A stretch of DNA of 9,646 nt from an uncultured Bilophila sp. Lineage in GTDB: Bacteria > Desulfobacterota > Desulfovibrionia > Desulfovibrionales > Desulfovibrionaceae. This document shows, one piece after another, positions 1-7,079 of this stretch. Location: contig CABKMN010000088.1 of NCBI GenBank assembly GCA_902373525.1, positions 1 through 9,646 of the forward strand, read 5' to 3'. The position numbers and the translations under genes were made by a program. The notes beneath the pieces are model-generated. The model saw nothing but the letters and a program-made list of their open reading frames with translations, was not told where the DNA came from and made no database searches. The first letter of the stretch is position 1, and every line of letters starts with the position of its first letter.

Positions 1-38
1 GGGAAGGGGAAACTTTCTTCAGAAAGTTTCCCCTTCCC
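1..38. repeat. Perfect 18-bp inverted repeat (hairpin) downstream of tamB
   Basis: Positions 1-18 are the exact reverse complement of 21-38, with only TC between them, so the transcript would fold into an 18-bp stem with a tight loop. It begins 27 nt beyond the tamB stop codon, a fitting place for a 3'-end stabiliser or terminator of the tamA-tamB mRNA. A T-tract on the minus-strand side would lie before position 1 and cannot be seen, so the terminator role is inference. The 12-mer TTCCCCCTCCAA at its right edge (34-45) recurs at 9391-9402, suggesting a dispersed intergenic repeat family. Confidence 0.8.
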
Positions 39-64
39 CCTCCAATTTTCACAATCATATCAAT

Positions 65-3000
65 TTAATAATCCTTCTTCCAGTTCAGCCCGACTTCCGA
101 GCCCTGCGGGGTGGAGACGCCTTCGAGATTGAGGTTGGGAGCGAGTTCTATCTCGACGCGCACGCCGCTGGCGTCGCCGGTCATCCCCTGTTCCAGCCCG
201 ACGTAGACGTTGTCCATGACGTACTTGCCCACTTCGAGGGAGGGGATGGAGTTGTCCTCGGCGTTCCCGACGCCGGACTGGCCGGGCGGCTGCAACAGGC
301 CGACGTTGCGGTTGTTCTGCTGCCGGGGGCCGTTTTGCATGCTGCCGAACCGGAGCACGTCGAACCCGAGCGTGTCCCGCACTTCACCGAGCACGCCGAG
401 CCCGCCCGAACCGAACCCCGAGAGCGAGGCCAGCTCGGCGGCGAGCTGGAGCGCCTCCATACGCCCGAGGCTGGACGCGCTCTGTCCGAACAGCACCTGC
501 GCCACCACTTCGTCCTGCGGCAGCGGCGGCTGGCTGGACAGCGTCAGCGTGGGCGAGGAGGCCGGACCGGAAACCGTGGCCTCGGCGGTGATGTTCGCCG
601 CCTCGTAGGTCACGAGCACGTTGAGCAGGGGATCGGGCGGCGTGGCTCCGCTGAACTCGACGTCGCCCCGGCTCAGGGTAAACTGCTTGCCGAGCAGCCC
701 GAACTGCCCCCGGATGGAATTGATGCTCCCGGTGACCACGGGGCTGGAGGCCGGACCGGCGACGTGCAGATTGCCCTGCCATTCGCTCTCAAGCCCTTTG
801 CCGCGCACGAAGAACCGGTTCGGGATGCTTATGCCGACGTTCAGATGCGGCCCCGCGCCGGAAGACGACGAGGCGGGCGCATCCTGCCCGGCGTCCACGA
901 CGTTCAGGGTCGGGATGTTCGTACCGAACGAGCTGACGATCTGATACTGCCCCTTGTTGACGGTGATCGCGGCGCGGACGTCGGGCGAAACGAGGGGCCC
1001 GACGATGTCCGCCGTGCCGGAAAGGGTGATGGACAGGTCGTTGCGGTGCAGCGGGGACAGTTCGCTGATGGTGCCGTGCAGCGCCAGCGGGAACCCGGAA
1101 GCCAGCGGGCCGATGGTGCCGTTGAGGCCGACGGCGCCGCCCTGTCCGTCCGTGGCGGAAAGGGACACGCGCGAGAGCCCGCCGGACCGGAGCGAGGCGC
1201 TGGCGTTGATGTCGGACAGTGCAAGACCGACGAGCACCTCCTCGAACACGGCGTTCTCGATGCGGAGCGACGCGGACAGGTCGGGCGCGGCCAGCGTGCC
1301 GGACAACAGGACGCTGAGGGAGCCCTGCCCTGTGAGGCTGGCGTTGGCGAGCGGCACGAACCGCCACAGCGACGCCAGCGCGCCCTCCCACGACAGGGAG
1401 CCGTTGAACGGCTTGTTCAGGGGCAGGGTCGGCACGCCCGACGCGGAGAAGGACAGGGGCAGGGACACGGTGCCCGTAGCGGGCGACGTGCCCATCCCGT
1501 CGGTCCTGAGGTTGAGGACAAGCCCGGAAGGCCGCAACGCGCCGTCGATCCGCACGGCGGCGGGCGGCATGTCGCTGTCCGGGAAGGCGATGTCCGTCAG
1601 CGCCAGCGACAGGGCGCCCTGCGGACGCGACGGCGTGCCGGACAGGGCGACGGAAGCGTTGAGGAGTCCGTCCGGAACGGGCGTGTCCGTGAACAGCCGG
1701 GCCGTGTTGACGGCCACGTCGCGCAGGCGGGCTTCGAGCCCGAGGCCGCGTCCGTCGAGGTGGCCGAGCGCCGTCAGCGTACCTTGCGGCAGGACGGAAA
1801 GATCAAGGTTGTCGATGTGCAGGCCGTTGCCGAAAGCGACGGTTACGGGCCGGTTCAGACGGACGCCCACGAGGGTCCGTTTGCGGCGGTCGGTCAGCGT
1901 GAGCCGTTCCACCAGCGCTTTTTGCGCCGCGAGATCAAGGGACAGCCGGATGTCCGCCGAAGTCTTGCCTTGAAGGGAGGCCGAAGCCCGCAGCCGGTCC
2001 AGCGTTCCGGATACGTCGATTGCGCCGCTGTTCCAGCGGAAGTCGGACGCCGTCCCCTTGCCGAGCGAGGAAGTCAGGCTGATGCCCCGTTTGCCGAACA
2101 GATCGTCGAGCCGAAGCCTGCCGTTCAGCGAGCGGACGGAAAAGCCTTCCGAGCCGAGGGTCCCGAAGGACCAGTCCGCCGAAAGCCGCTGCGTCCCGTC
2201 GTGCGACAGGGCGATGTTCACGACGGCGGCGGAACCCTTGAGCGGCACGCCGGTGAGCGAGGACAAGGCCGCCCAGTCCGTGACCGCCAGCCGGAAGCCG
2301 CCGTCCAGCCGCTGCCGGGCGAGGAAGGCGTCGAGCGAGCCGGACAGCGCGAGGCCGGGCGCGTCAAGCGTCGTCTTGTGGAGCTGAAAGAGTTCCGGCG
2401 TGAACCGCCAGTCCGTGACGAAGCGCAGGGGCGCGCCCGCCTGCAACGTCTTGATGGTCGCATCGCGAAGGGTGGCGGCCATCTCCAGCGTGCCCTTGCC
2501 GCCCTTCTCGCCCACGGAGGGCGTATGCAGGCGCACGCGCAGGCCCTCCAGTTCGGCGGTCTGTACGCCCAGACGCGGACTGGAAACGGTGAGCTCCCCG
2601 CCGGGCGAAAGGAACGGTCCGGAGGCGCGGAGCTTCACGTCGAGCGGCCCGGACAGCGAGGGATCAAGCCCCGACAGCGAAGACAGGGCGAGGGCGAGCG
2701 TGGTTTCCAGATGGTGATCCGCGGACAGACTCGCTTCACCCTTGCCGTCGATCCGGCCCGCCTTGAGCGCGAGGTCCCGGACCGCCACCGCACCGGTTTC
2801 CGGCTGCGCGGAAAACGCGAGGCCGAGGGACGCGGTTTCGCCCACGGTGTTCTGGAGCTGCGGAAGGCCCCAGCGCATGGACGCCAGTTGCAGCTTGAGG
2901 GAACCCTCAAGCGGGGCCTGGGCGGCGTCGCGCCGGACTTCGGCCTTGGCGTTCAGGGCACCCGCCAGTTCGCGGAGCGGCGAGGAGGCCAGAGAGGCCG

Positions 3001-4450
3001 CCACGGGCGGGAACAACGTCAGCGCCCGCAGGGACGGCACGTCGATCCGCAGCGCCGCCGCGAGCTTGCCGGTCGCGTTGTCCAGCGAGGCGTCCCCCGC
3101 CAGCGTCAGCCATTCGGAGTCGATGCGGAGTTCCTTGACCGCCAGTGCGCCCGCCGTGTCCGAAGCCTCGGCGTGGAGACGGATTTCGGCGGTGCCGGGA
3201 TGCGCGTCCGCGTCCTTGCGCGGCAGCAGCGGGGCCACGAACGGCCCGCCGAGGCGCACCGTCCCGTCGGCGCTCAGAGCCGGTTCGGTGAACAGGGCGC
3301 GCGCGGCGAACCGCAGCGAGGCCGACGCGTCCAGCCGGGCGTCTTTCCGGGCCGGGTCGGGGAGAATGCCGGGGACCGCGGCCTCCAGCGCGAGTTCGGG
3401 AGCCTCCAGCGTGCCGGAAAGCGTCGTGTCGAGGGTCGCGGAAGTCAGGGGCGGCACAACCGGTTCGCCGCCCGTGAACAGGGCGACCAGCCGCATCAGC
3501 GCGGCGGGATCGTTCAGCGCGGCGTTCAGCCCGCCGCCGATCCGGTCGCCGTCCAGAGAAAGCCCGGTCGCCGCAAGAGTCGCTCCCGGTGCGGACAGGG
3601 CCAGCGAGGGCACGCCGAAGCGGCCTTCCGTCAGCGTCAGCAGCGCCCGCAAGGAGCCTTCTTCCGGGGAAGACGGGGGTTCCGCCGCGCCGTGGACAGC
3701 GAGCCGGAGATCAAGCTCCGCCGCCAGATCGGGATGGGCGTCCTTCCCGGCGTCCGCCAGCCAGCCGCCCGCGTTGCCGAGATTCAGGGAACCCGAAACA
3801 GCCAGCAGGGGCCGGGCCGGGCCGTCACCCTCCTGCGGGCGGGACAGCACGACGTCCACACTGTTGCGGAAATCCGTCAGCGGGCCGCCGCCTTCAAGGG
3901 TCGCGGTCAGCGGAAGCCCCATCACGTCCTGCCCGAGCCGGAACCCTTCGACGCGCAGACGCTCCACGGTCGCCAGCTTCAGATACCCCGCGATGTCGGA
4001 GCCGAGCGGCTTGAGGAACGACGGACGGAGCCACTCCATCGGATCGGAGGGAGGGGGCGGAGGATCGGCGGGCGGGAACTCGGGTACGCGCAGGAACGCC
4101 GGTTCGCGTACGGACAGCTCCTCCACCAGCAGGTGCCCGCGCAGCAGTGCGGCGGGGCCGACCCGGAGCGTGGCTTCGGGCACGTCCAGCCAGACGCCTT
4201 TCGCATCGGCCAACTGGAAGCCGCGCAGGCGCAGGGTGAACGGCAGCGGGCCGTCCAGCGCGCCGACGCGGGCGTCGATGCCCGCACCGTGCAGGGCCGA
4301 AACCACGGTATCCGCAATCCAGCGTTCGCCGGGCTGGCTGCGCAGGAACACGAAGCCCCCGGCGAGGGCGAGGGCCAGCACCAGCACGAGCCCCAGCAGG
4401 CCCCAGCCGAAAACGCGCCCCGCGCGGCGAAGAAGAGGGTGTACGGTCAT
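65..4450 (-). CDS. tamB: TamB-type translocation and assembly module protein (inner-membrane anchored, periplasm-spanning)
   Basis: This encodes a 1461-aa protein of the TamB (DUF490/AsmA-like) family. TamB is anchored in the inner membrane and forms a long hydrophobic-grooved beta structure across the periplasm, working with TamA in outer-membrane protein assembly and, in related proteins, lipid transport. Visible features: one N-terminal membrane helix (about residues 15-37) after RRAGR; a proline-rich stretch at about 126-137; a long run of repeated short beta-strand units rich in L, S, G, A and D; then the family C-terminal domain, with LPQDEVVAQVLFG at about 1310 and LEVGKYVMDNVYVGLEQG from about 1405, ending LNWKKDY. 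Length is close to the roughly 1260-1500 aa usual for the family. I chose the ATG at 4450 because it overlaps the tamA stop (TGATG) and directly precedes the signal-anchor; an upstream in-frame start would add 44 residues encoded inside tamA. GGGCAGG upstream can act as a ribosome site. Confidence 0.93.
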   Translation of the reverse strand: MTVHPLLRRAGRVFGWGLLGLVLVLALALAGGFVFLRSQPGERWIADTVVSALHGAGIDARVGALDGPLPFTLRLRGFQLADAKGVWLDVPEATLRVGPAALLRGHLLVEELSVREPAFLRVPEFPPADPPPPPSDPMEWLRPSFLKPLGSDIAGYLKLATVERLRVEGFRLGQDVMGLPLTATLEGGGPLTDFRNSVDVVLSRPQEGDGPARPLLAVSGSLNLGNAGGWLADAGKDAHPDLAAELDLRLAVHGAAEPPSSPEEGSLRALLTLTEGRFGVPSLALSAPGATLAATGLSLDGDRIGGGLNAALNDPAALMRLVALFTGGEPVVPPLTSATLDTTLSGTLEAPELALEAAVPGILPDPARKDARLDASASLRFAARALFTEPALSADGTVRLGGPFVAPLLPRKDADAHPGTAEIRLHAEASDTAGALAVKELRIDSEWLTLAGDASLDNATGKLAAALRIDVPSLRALTLFPPVAASLASSPLRELAGALNAKAEVRRDAAQAPLEGSLKLQLASMRWGLPQLQNTVGETASLGLAFSAQPETGAVAVRDLALKAGRIDGKGEASLSADHHLETTLALALSSLSGLDPSLSGPLDVKLRASGPFLSPGGELTVSSPRLGVQTAELEGLRVRLHTPSVGEKGGKGTLEMAATLRDATIKTLQAGAPLRFVTDWRFTPELFQLHKTTLDAPGLALSGSLDAFLARQRLDGGFRLAVTDWAALSSLTGVPLKGSAAVVNIALSHDGTQRLSADWSFGTLGSEGFSVRSLNGRLRLDDLFGKRGISLTSSLGKGTASDFRWNSGAIDVSGTLDRLRASASLQGKTSADIRLSLDLAAQKALVERLTLTDRRKRTLVGVRLNRPVTVAFGNGLHIDNLDLSVLPQGTLTALGHLDGRGLGLEARLRDVAVNTARLFTDTPVPDGLLNASVALSGTPSRPQGALSLALTDIAFPDSDMPPAAVRIDGALRPSGLVLNLRTDGMGTSPATGTVSLPLSFSASGVPTLPLNKPFNGSLSWEGALASLWRFVPLANASLTGQGSLSVLLSGTLAAPDLSASLRIENAVFEEVLVGLALSDINASASLRSGGLSRVSLSATDGQGGAVGLNGTIGPLASGFPLALHGTISELSPLHRNDLSITLSGTADIVGPLVSPDVRAAITVNKGQYQIVSSFGTNIPTLNVVDAGQDAPASSSSGAGPHLNVGISIPNRFFVRGKGLESEWQGNLHVAGPASSPVVTGSINSIRGQFGLLGKQFTLSRGDVEFSGATPPDPLLNVLVTYEAANITAEATVSGPASSPTLTLSSQPPLPQDEVVAQVLFGQSASSLGRMEALQLAAELASLSGFGSGGLGVLGEVRDTLGFDVLRFGSMQNGPRQQNNRNVGLLQPPGQSGVGNAEDNSIPSLEVGKYVMDNVYVGLEQGMTGDASGVRVEIELAPNLNLEGVSTPQGSEVGLNWKKDY

Positions 4451-6537
4451 CAGAACGCCTGCCCGATGCTGAGGTAAATCTGAAACGCCTTGTTGTTGTC
4501 GCGATCCTGCAACGGCGTGGCGATGTCGAGACGGATGGGGCCGATCACCGTGTAGTAGCGGAAGCCGAGTCCCACGCCCCACGAAAGGTCCTTGCCCCAG
4601 TCGGGCGTGGAGGATTCGTAAACCATGCCGCCGTCCACAAACGGCACGATGCCGAACGTTTCGGTGATCTTGAACCGCGCCTCAAGGCTCATGTCGGTGA
4701 AGGACAGGCCGCCGAGAGGATCGCCGTTGCGGTCGTGCGGGCCGAGGGACTGGTACTTGTAGCCGCGCACGGACCCGCCGCCCCCGCAGTAGAACCGCAG
4801 GGATGCGGGGATGTCCCGCACGTTCTCGCCCGTCAGGGTGCCCACCCCGGTCCGGCCCGCCAGCACGAGGCGCGACCAGTCGAAGGGCGACCAGTAGCCG
4901 CTGGCGTCCAGCCGGGTCCGCACCGTGGTCAAAGGACCATTGTAGGTGCCCGTGTACGGCGTGACTTCAAGGTTCACGCGCGTGCCCGTAGTCGGATTGA
5001 GCAGGCTGTTGGTCGTATCCCGGCGCACGGCCAGAGGAACGCCGAGCAGGCTGTACGTGCGGCTGCCCCGGTAGTTGTCGCTGAGCTTGCCCGCCTCCAG
5101 AGAGACGCGCGCGCTGGCCCACCAGTTGCGCCACTCCTTGCGGAAACGCCGCTCAAGGCCCGCCGCGACGTACATGGCGCTCTGATCATAGGCGTCGGTA
5201 GTCTCGTTGATCGCCCACGCCTCGCCCACCAGCGCCTGATCCCGGATGCCGAAGGCCGGTTTGCGGAACGAGGCGCTCAGGGACTGCGAATCCCGCGAAA
5301 CCGGCGCGGTGATGCGGAGCTGTTCCCCGCCGCCGAACAGGTTGCGGTTTTCCCACGCCCCGCGCACGCCGAAGCCGGTGTCCGTGGAATACAGCAGGCC
5401 GCCGCTCACGGTGCGCGGGGGCGCGTCGCGGACGGCGAGAGATACCGGCGTGGTGCCCTTGGTCGTCACCCAGATCGGGAGCTTCGCCGCCCCCGTCCCG
5501 GAACCGCTTCCGGGTGCGCCGGGAACCGCCGGATCGGCGTGCCCGGCAGGCCCGGCGGCCTTCCCGCCGCGCTCCTCCACCTTCCATCCCGCCGCCTCCG
5601 CCTGCTGCGGAGACAGCCGGGCGGGCTTCATGTCGATGGAGCTGAACAGGCCGGTTTCCTGCAACGTGGTCCGGTATTCCTTCAACAGATCGTCGTTCCA
5701 GTACTGTCCCTCGATCCACGGGCTCAACATGTTGAGGTAGTCGTCGCTGACCTCGGGCGTGTCCTCCAGCCGTTTCTGTTCGCTGACGTGGACCGGCCCC
5801 ATCCGCAGGAGCGGCCCGGTCTTGATGAGCACGTCCGCCTCCAGCGTATGGGTGGAGCGGTCGATGACGTACCTGGCCTTGCCCTGTTCCGCGAGGGGAT
5901 AGCCTTCCTTGCGCATCCGCGTCACCACGGAGGCCACGGCGTCGAGCACGGCCTGCGCCTCGGCGGGGGCTCCCTCGGCGAGCCCGAACGCCTCCAGCGT
6001 TTCAGGAGCCTTGTCCATGAAATCGACGCCCCGGATGGATTCAGGCAGGTCCGCGTCCACGAGGGAATCCGCCTGCCCGGTGCGCTCATAGCGCAGTTTC
6101 GTCGGGCCGATCACGTACCGTTCGCCGGGGATGAGCGTGAGCGTCACCCTGGGGGGCTGGGCCTCCCAGTCGATGTGACGGCGCACCGTCCCGTCGTAAT
6201 AGCCCTGCGAATGCAAAATCTTGCGGGCCGTCTCCACATCCTCCAGCATCCGGCGCTCCAGCCCCACCCGGCTGTCGGGCAGATCGCTCCGAAGCCAGAC
6301 GAGCTGGCTGTTTTCCCGGAGTTCCGAGACGAGCCCGGCGTTTTCGGGCTTGGACCGGATGTCCACGGCATAACGCACGGCCTTGGCCGGGGGCGCATCA
6401 GCCTGACCGTCATGGAGCGTATCCTTCTTGTTTCCGGAACCGAAAAGACATCCCGACAGCAGCAGGCACAGGACCAGTCCCGCCGCGAACGCGCGGACGG
6501 TCCGAAGAGAGCAGGAACGAATGACGGATACAAGCAT
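4450..6537 (-). CDS. tamA: TamA-type Omp85 outer-membrane protein with lipoprotein signal peptide
   Basis: This encodes a 695-aa BamA/TamA-family protein, the outer-membrane half of the TAM. Domains: signal peptide (1-29) with lipobox LSGC, the cysteine at residue 30; three POTRA-like domains at about 55-138, 140-240 and 243-368; and a C-terminal 16-strand-type barrel from about 375. The Omp85 signature VRGY is at 590-593, followed by YQSLGP. RYYTVIGPIRLDIATPL (660-676) and a terminal phenylalanine (strand QIYLSIGQAF) are classic TamA barrel-end features. It is longer than E. coli TamA (577 aa), partly through a Gly/Ala/Pro-rich insert at about 323-352 within the third POTRA. The start at 6537 is chosen because it puts a standard signal peptide at the N-terminus; the in-frame ATG at 6648 would bury it behind 37 uncharacteristic residues. 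No good Shine-Dalgarno precedes 6537. The gene overlaps tamB by one base. Family assignment is firm; lipidation is inferred. Confidence 0.93.
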   Translation of the reverse strand: MLVSVIRSCSLRTVRAFAAGLVLCLLLSGCLFGSGNKKDTLHDGQADAPPAKAVRYAVDIRSKPENAGLVSELRENSQLVWLRSDLPDSRVGLERRMLEDVETARKILHSQGYYDGTVRRHIDWEAQPPRVTLTLIPGERYVIGPTKLRYERTGQADSLVDADLPESIRGVDFMDKAPETLEAFGLAEGAPAEAQAVLDAVASVVTRMRKEGYPLAEQGKARYVIDRSTHTLEADVLIKTGPLLRMGPVHVSEQKRLEDTPEVSDDYLNMLSPWIEGQYWNDDLLKEYRTTLQETGLFSSIDMKPARLSPQQAEAAGWKVEERGGKAAGPAGHADPAVPGAPGSGSGTGAAKLPIWVTTKGTTPVSLAVRDAPPRTVSGGLLYSTDTGFGVRGAWENRNLFGGGEQLRITAPVSRDSQSLSASFRKPAFGIRDQALVGEAWAINETTDAYDQSAMYVAAGLERRFRKEWRNWWASARVSLEAGKLSDNYRGSRTYSLLGVPLAVRRDTTNSLLNPTTGTRVNLEVTPYTGTYNGPLTTVRTRLDASGYWSPFDWSRLVLAGRTGVGTLTGENVRDIPASLRFYCGGGGSVRGYKYQSLGPHDRNGDPLGGLSFTDMSLEARFKITETFGIVPFVDGGMVYESSTPDWGKDLSWGVGLGFRYYTVIGPIRLDIATPLQDRDNNKAFQIYLSIGQAF

Positions 6538-6543
6538 GGCGGC

Positions 6544-6572
6544 ATAATGAATTCCGGAGCTAGGGACGTCAA
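6544..6572 (-). promoter_or_regulatory. Candidate tamA promoter giving a leaderless mRNA
   Basis: On the minus strand TTGACG (6572-6567; 5/6 to the -35 consensus) is followed, after exactly 17 bp, by CATTAT (6549-6544; 4/6 to the -10 consensus). The tamA ATG begins 7 nt after the -10 hexamer, where transcription would be expected to start. This fits the absence of a clear ribosome-binding site before tamA. An alternative -10 region (TATAGATTATCAT, around 6577-6589) lies farther upstream but has no convincing -35 partner. Confidence 0.35.
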
Positions 6573-6635
6573 GATGATAATCTATAGCGGCTCCGCTCGA
6601 GACCCGCCGCCGATGGCCTTTTGGAGTGTCCGGAA

Positions 6636-6658
6636 CCGTTTTTCTCACAGAAAACCGG
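6636..6658. repeat. Short inverted repeat upstream of tamA
   Basis: The arms CCGTTTTTCT (6636-6645) and AGAAAACCGG (6649-6658) pair at 9 of 10 positions around the loop CAC. It lies about 100 bp upstream of the tamA start. It has no obvious T-tract on either side, so I do not call it a terminator; an operator-like or incidental role is possible. Confidence 0.45.
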
Positions 6659-6974
6659 CCTGTTCGCAGCGTCCGCGCAACGGGGAGGCCGCATTTCCCC
6701 CGGCCCCCGCCCGCGGCGGAAGCGGGGTGCCCTTGAGCCGTCGCGGCCTCCGGCGACGCCGGGACCGTTCTCTCCCAAACCGGCGGCAGGGGGTGTCGAC
6801 AATTGTGAATTCAAGAACAATATCTGCATGATGCGTGCGCCGGCGCGTTTCGGCGCTCTTTTTTCCCATGATATCCCGGCGGGTTTCGGAATCGGCTTTC
6901 GTTTTGCACAACTTTTTCGCATGAATCTAAAAAAATCGGCTGTTTACTTGCAGCGCACAAAGGCTTAGACCCCC

Positions 6975-6980
6975 TATAAC
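6975..6980 (+). promoter_or_regulatory. Candidate -10 box for the symporter gene
   Basis: TATAAC (5/6 to TATAAT) lies about 100 nt upstream of the symporter start in the A+T-rich part of the intergenic region. The best -35-like hexamer, TTGCAG at 6948-6953, is 21 bp away, which is too far for a standard sigma-70 promoter, so the call rests on the -10 alone. If used, the mRNA leader would be about 90 nt and would contain the hairpin at 7011-7038. Confidence 0.3.
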
Positions 6981-7010
6981 AGAAAAAACGTCTTTTCCTT
7001 CCGGGGAAAC

Positions 7011-7038
7011 GTGTCCGCCGTCGAGGAGCGGCGGGCAC
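7011..7038 (+). promoter_or_regulatory. Hairpin in the symporter mRNA leader
   Basis: GTGTCCGCCG (7011-7020) and CGGCGGGCAC (7029-7038) pair over 10 bp with one T-G wobble around the loop TCGAGGAG. It ends 41 nt before the symporter start codon and is not followed by a T-run, so it is not a terminator. The loop contains a purine-rich GAGGAG. The effect on translation or mRNA stability is unknown. Confidence 0.4.
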
Positions 7039-7079
7039 GGTGACGATGAACCTTTTGATGACGCAGGGGGAAAGAAGCG

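Larger units (their letters stand above)
6538..7079. other. Divergent intergenic region between tamA and the AGCS symporter gene; no gene seen
   Basis: These 542 bases separate divergently transcribed genes. I found no open frame with plausible protein composition: the frames present are rich in Arg, Pro and Gly and lack recognisable domains. The left part is G+C rich, while about 6790-6990 is clearly more A+T rich, as expected for promoter DNA. Visible structures: an inverted repeat at 6636-6658 (9 of 10 pairs, loop CAC), a candidate tamA promoter at 6544-6572, a candidate symporter -10 box at 6975-6980 and a leader hairpin at 7011-7038. Confidence 0.7.

Noticed and set aside
335..4477. Very long open frame (about 1380 codons) on the plus strand, antisense to tamB
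   Set aside because: Its translation is dominated by Arg, Gly, Gln, Pro and Glu with no domain or membrane pattern. It is the by-product of high G+C in the third codon position of tamB, which removes stop codons in one antisense frame. The minus-strand product has clear TamB features.
4451..4582. N-terminal extension of TamB by 44 residues to an ATG at 4582
   Set aside because: The extension is an out-of-frame reading of the tamA barrel end, is Arg/His-rich, and would move the membrane anchor away from the N-terminus; the TGATG overlap at 4450 is the natural start.
6538..6648. N-terminal extension of TamA to the in-frame ATG at 6648
   Set aside because: It would place 37 polar residues before a clean signal peptide, and the extra codons fall over a hairpin and a candidate promoter.
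4735..6831. Long plus-strand open frame antisense to tamA (about 698 codons)
   Set aside because: It has the same compositional cause; Arg/Gly/His/Pro-rich with no recognisable domain, while the minus strand encodes an intact Omp85 protein.
6904..6922. Possible sigma-54 promoter (TTGCAC followed by TTCGCA)
   Set aside because: The spacing between the GG and GC elements is off by about two bases and the GG is not present, so it does not meet the -24/-12 rule.
6569..6968. Several small open frames on both strands between tamA and the symporter
   Set aside because: All overlap each other, lack ribosome sites and have Arg/Pro-rich compositions without recognisable features.
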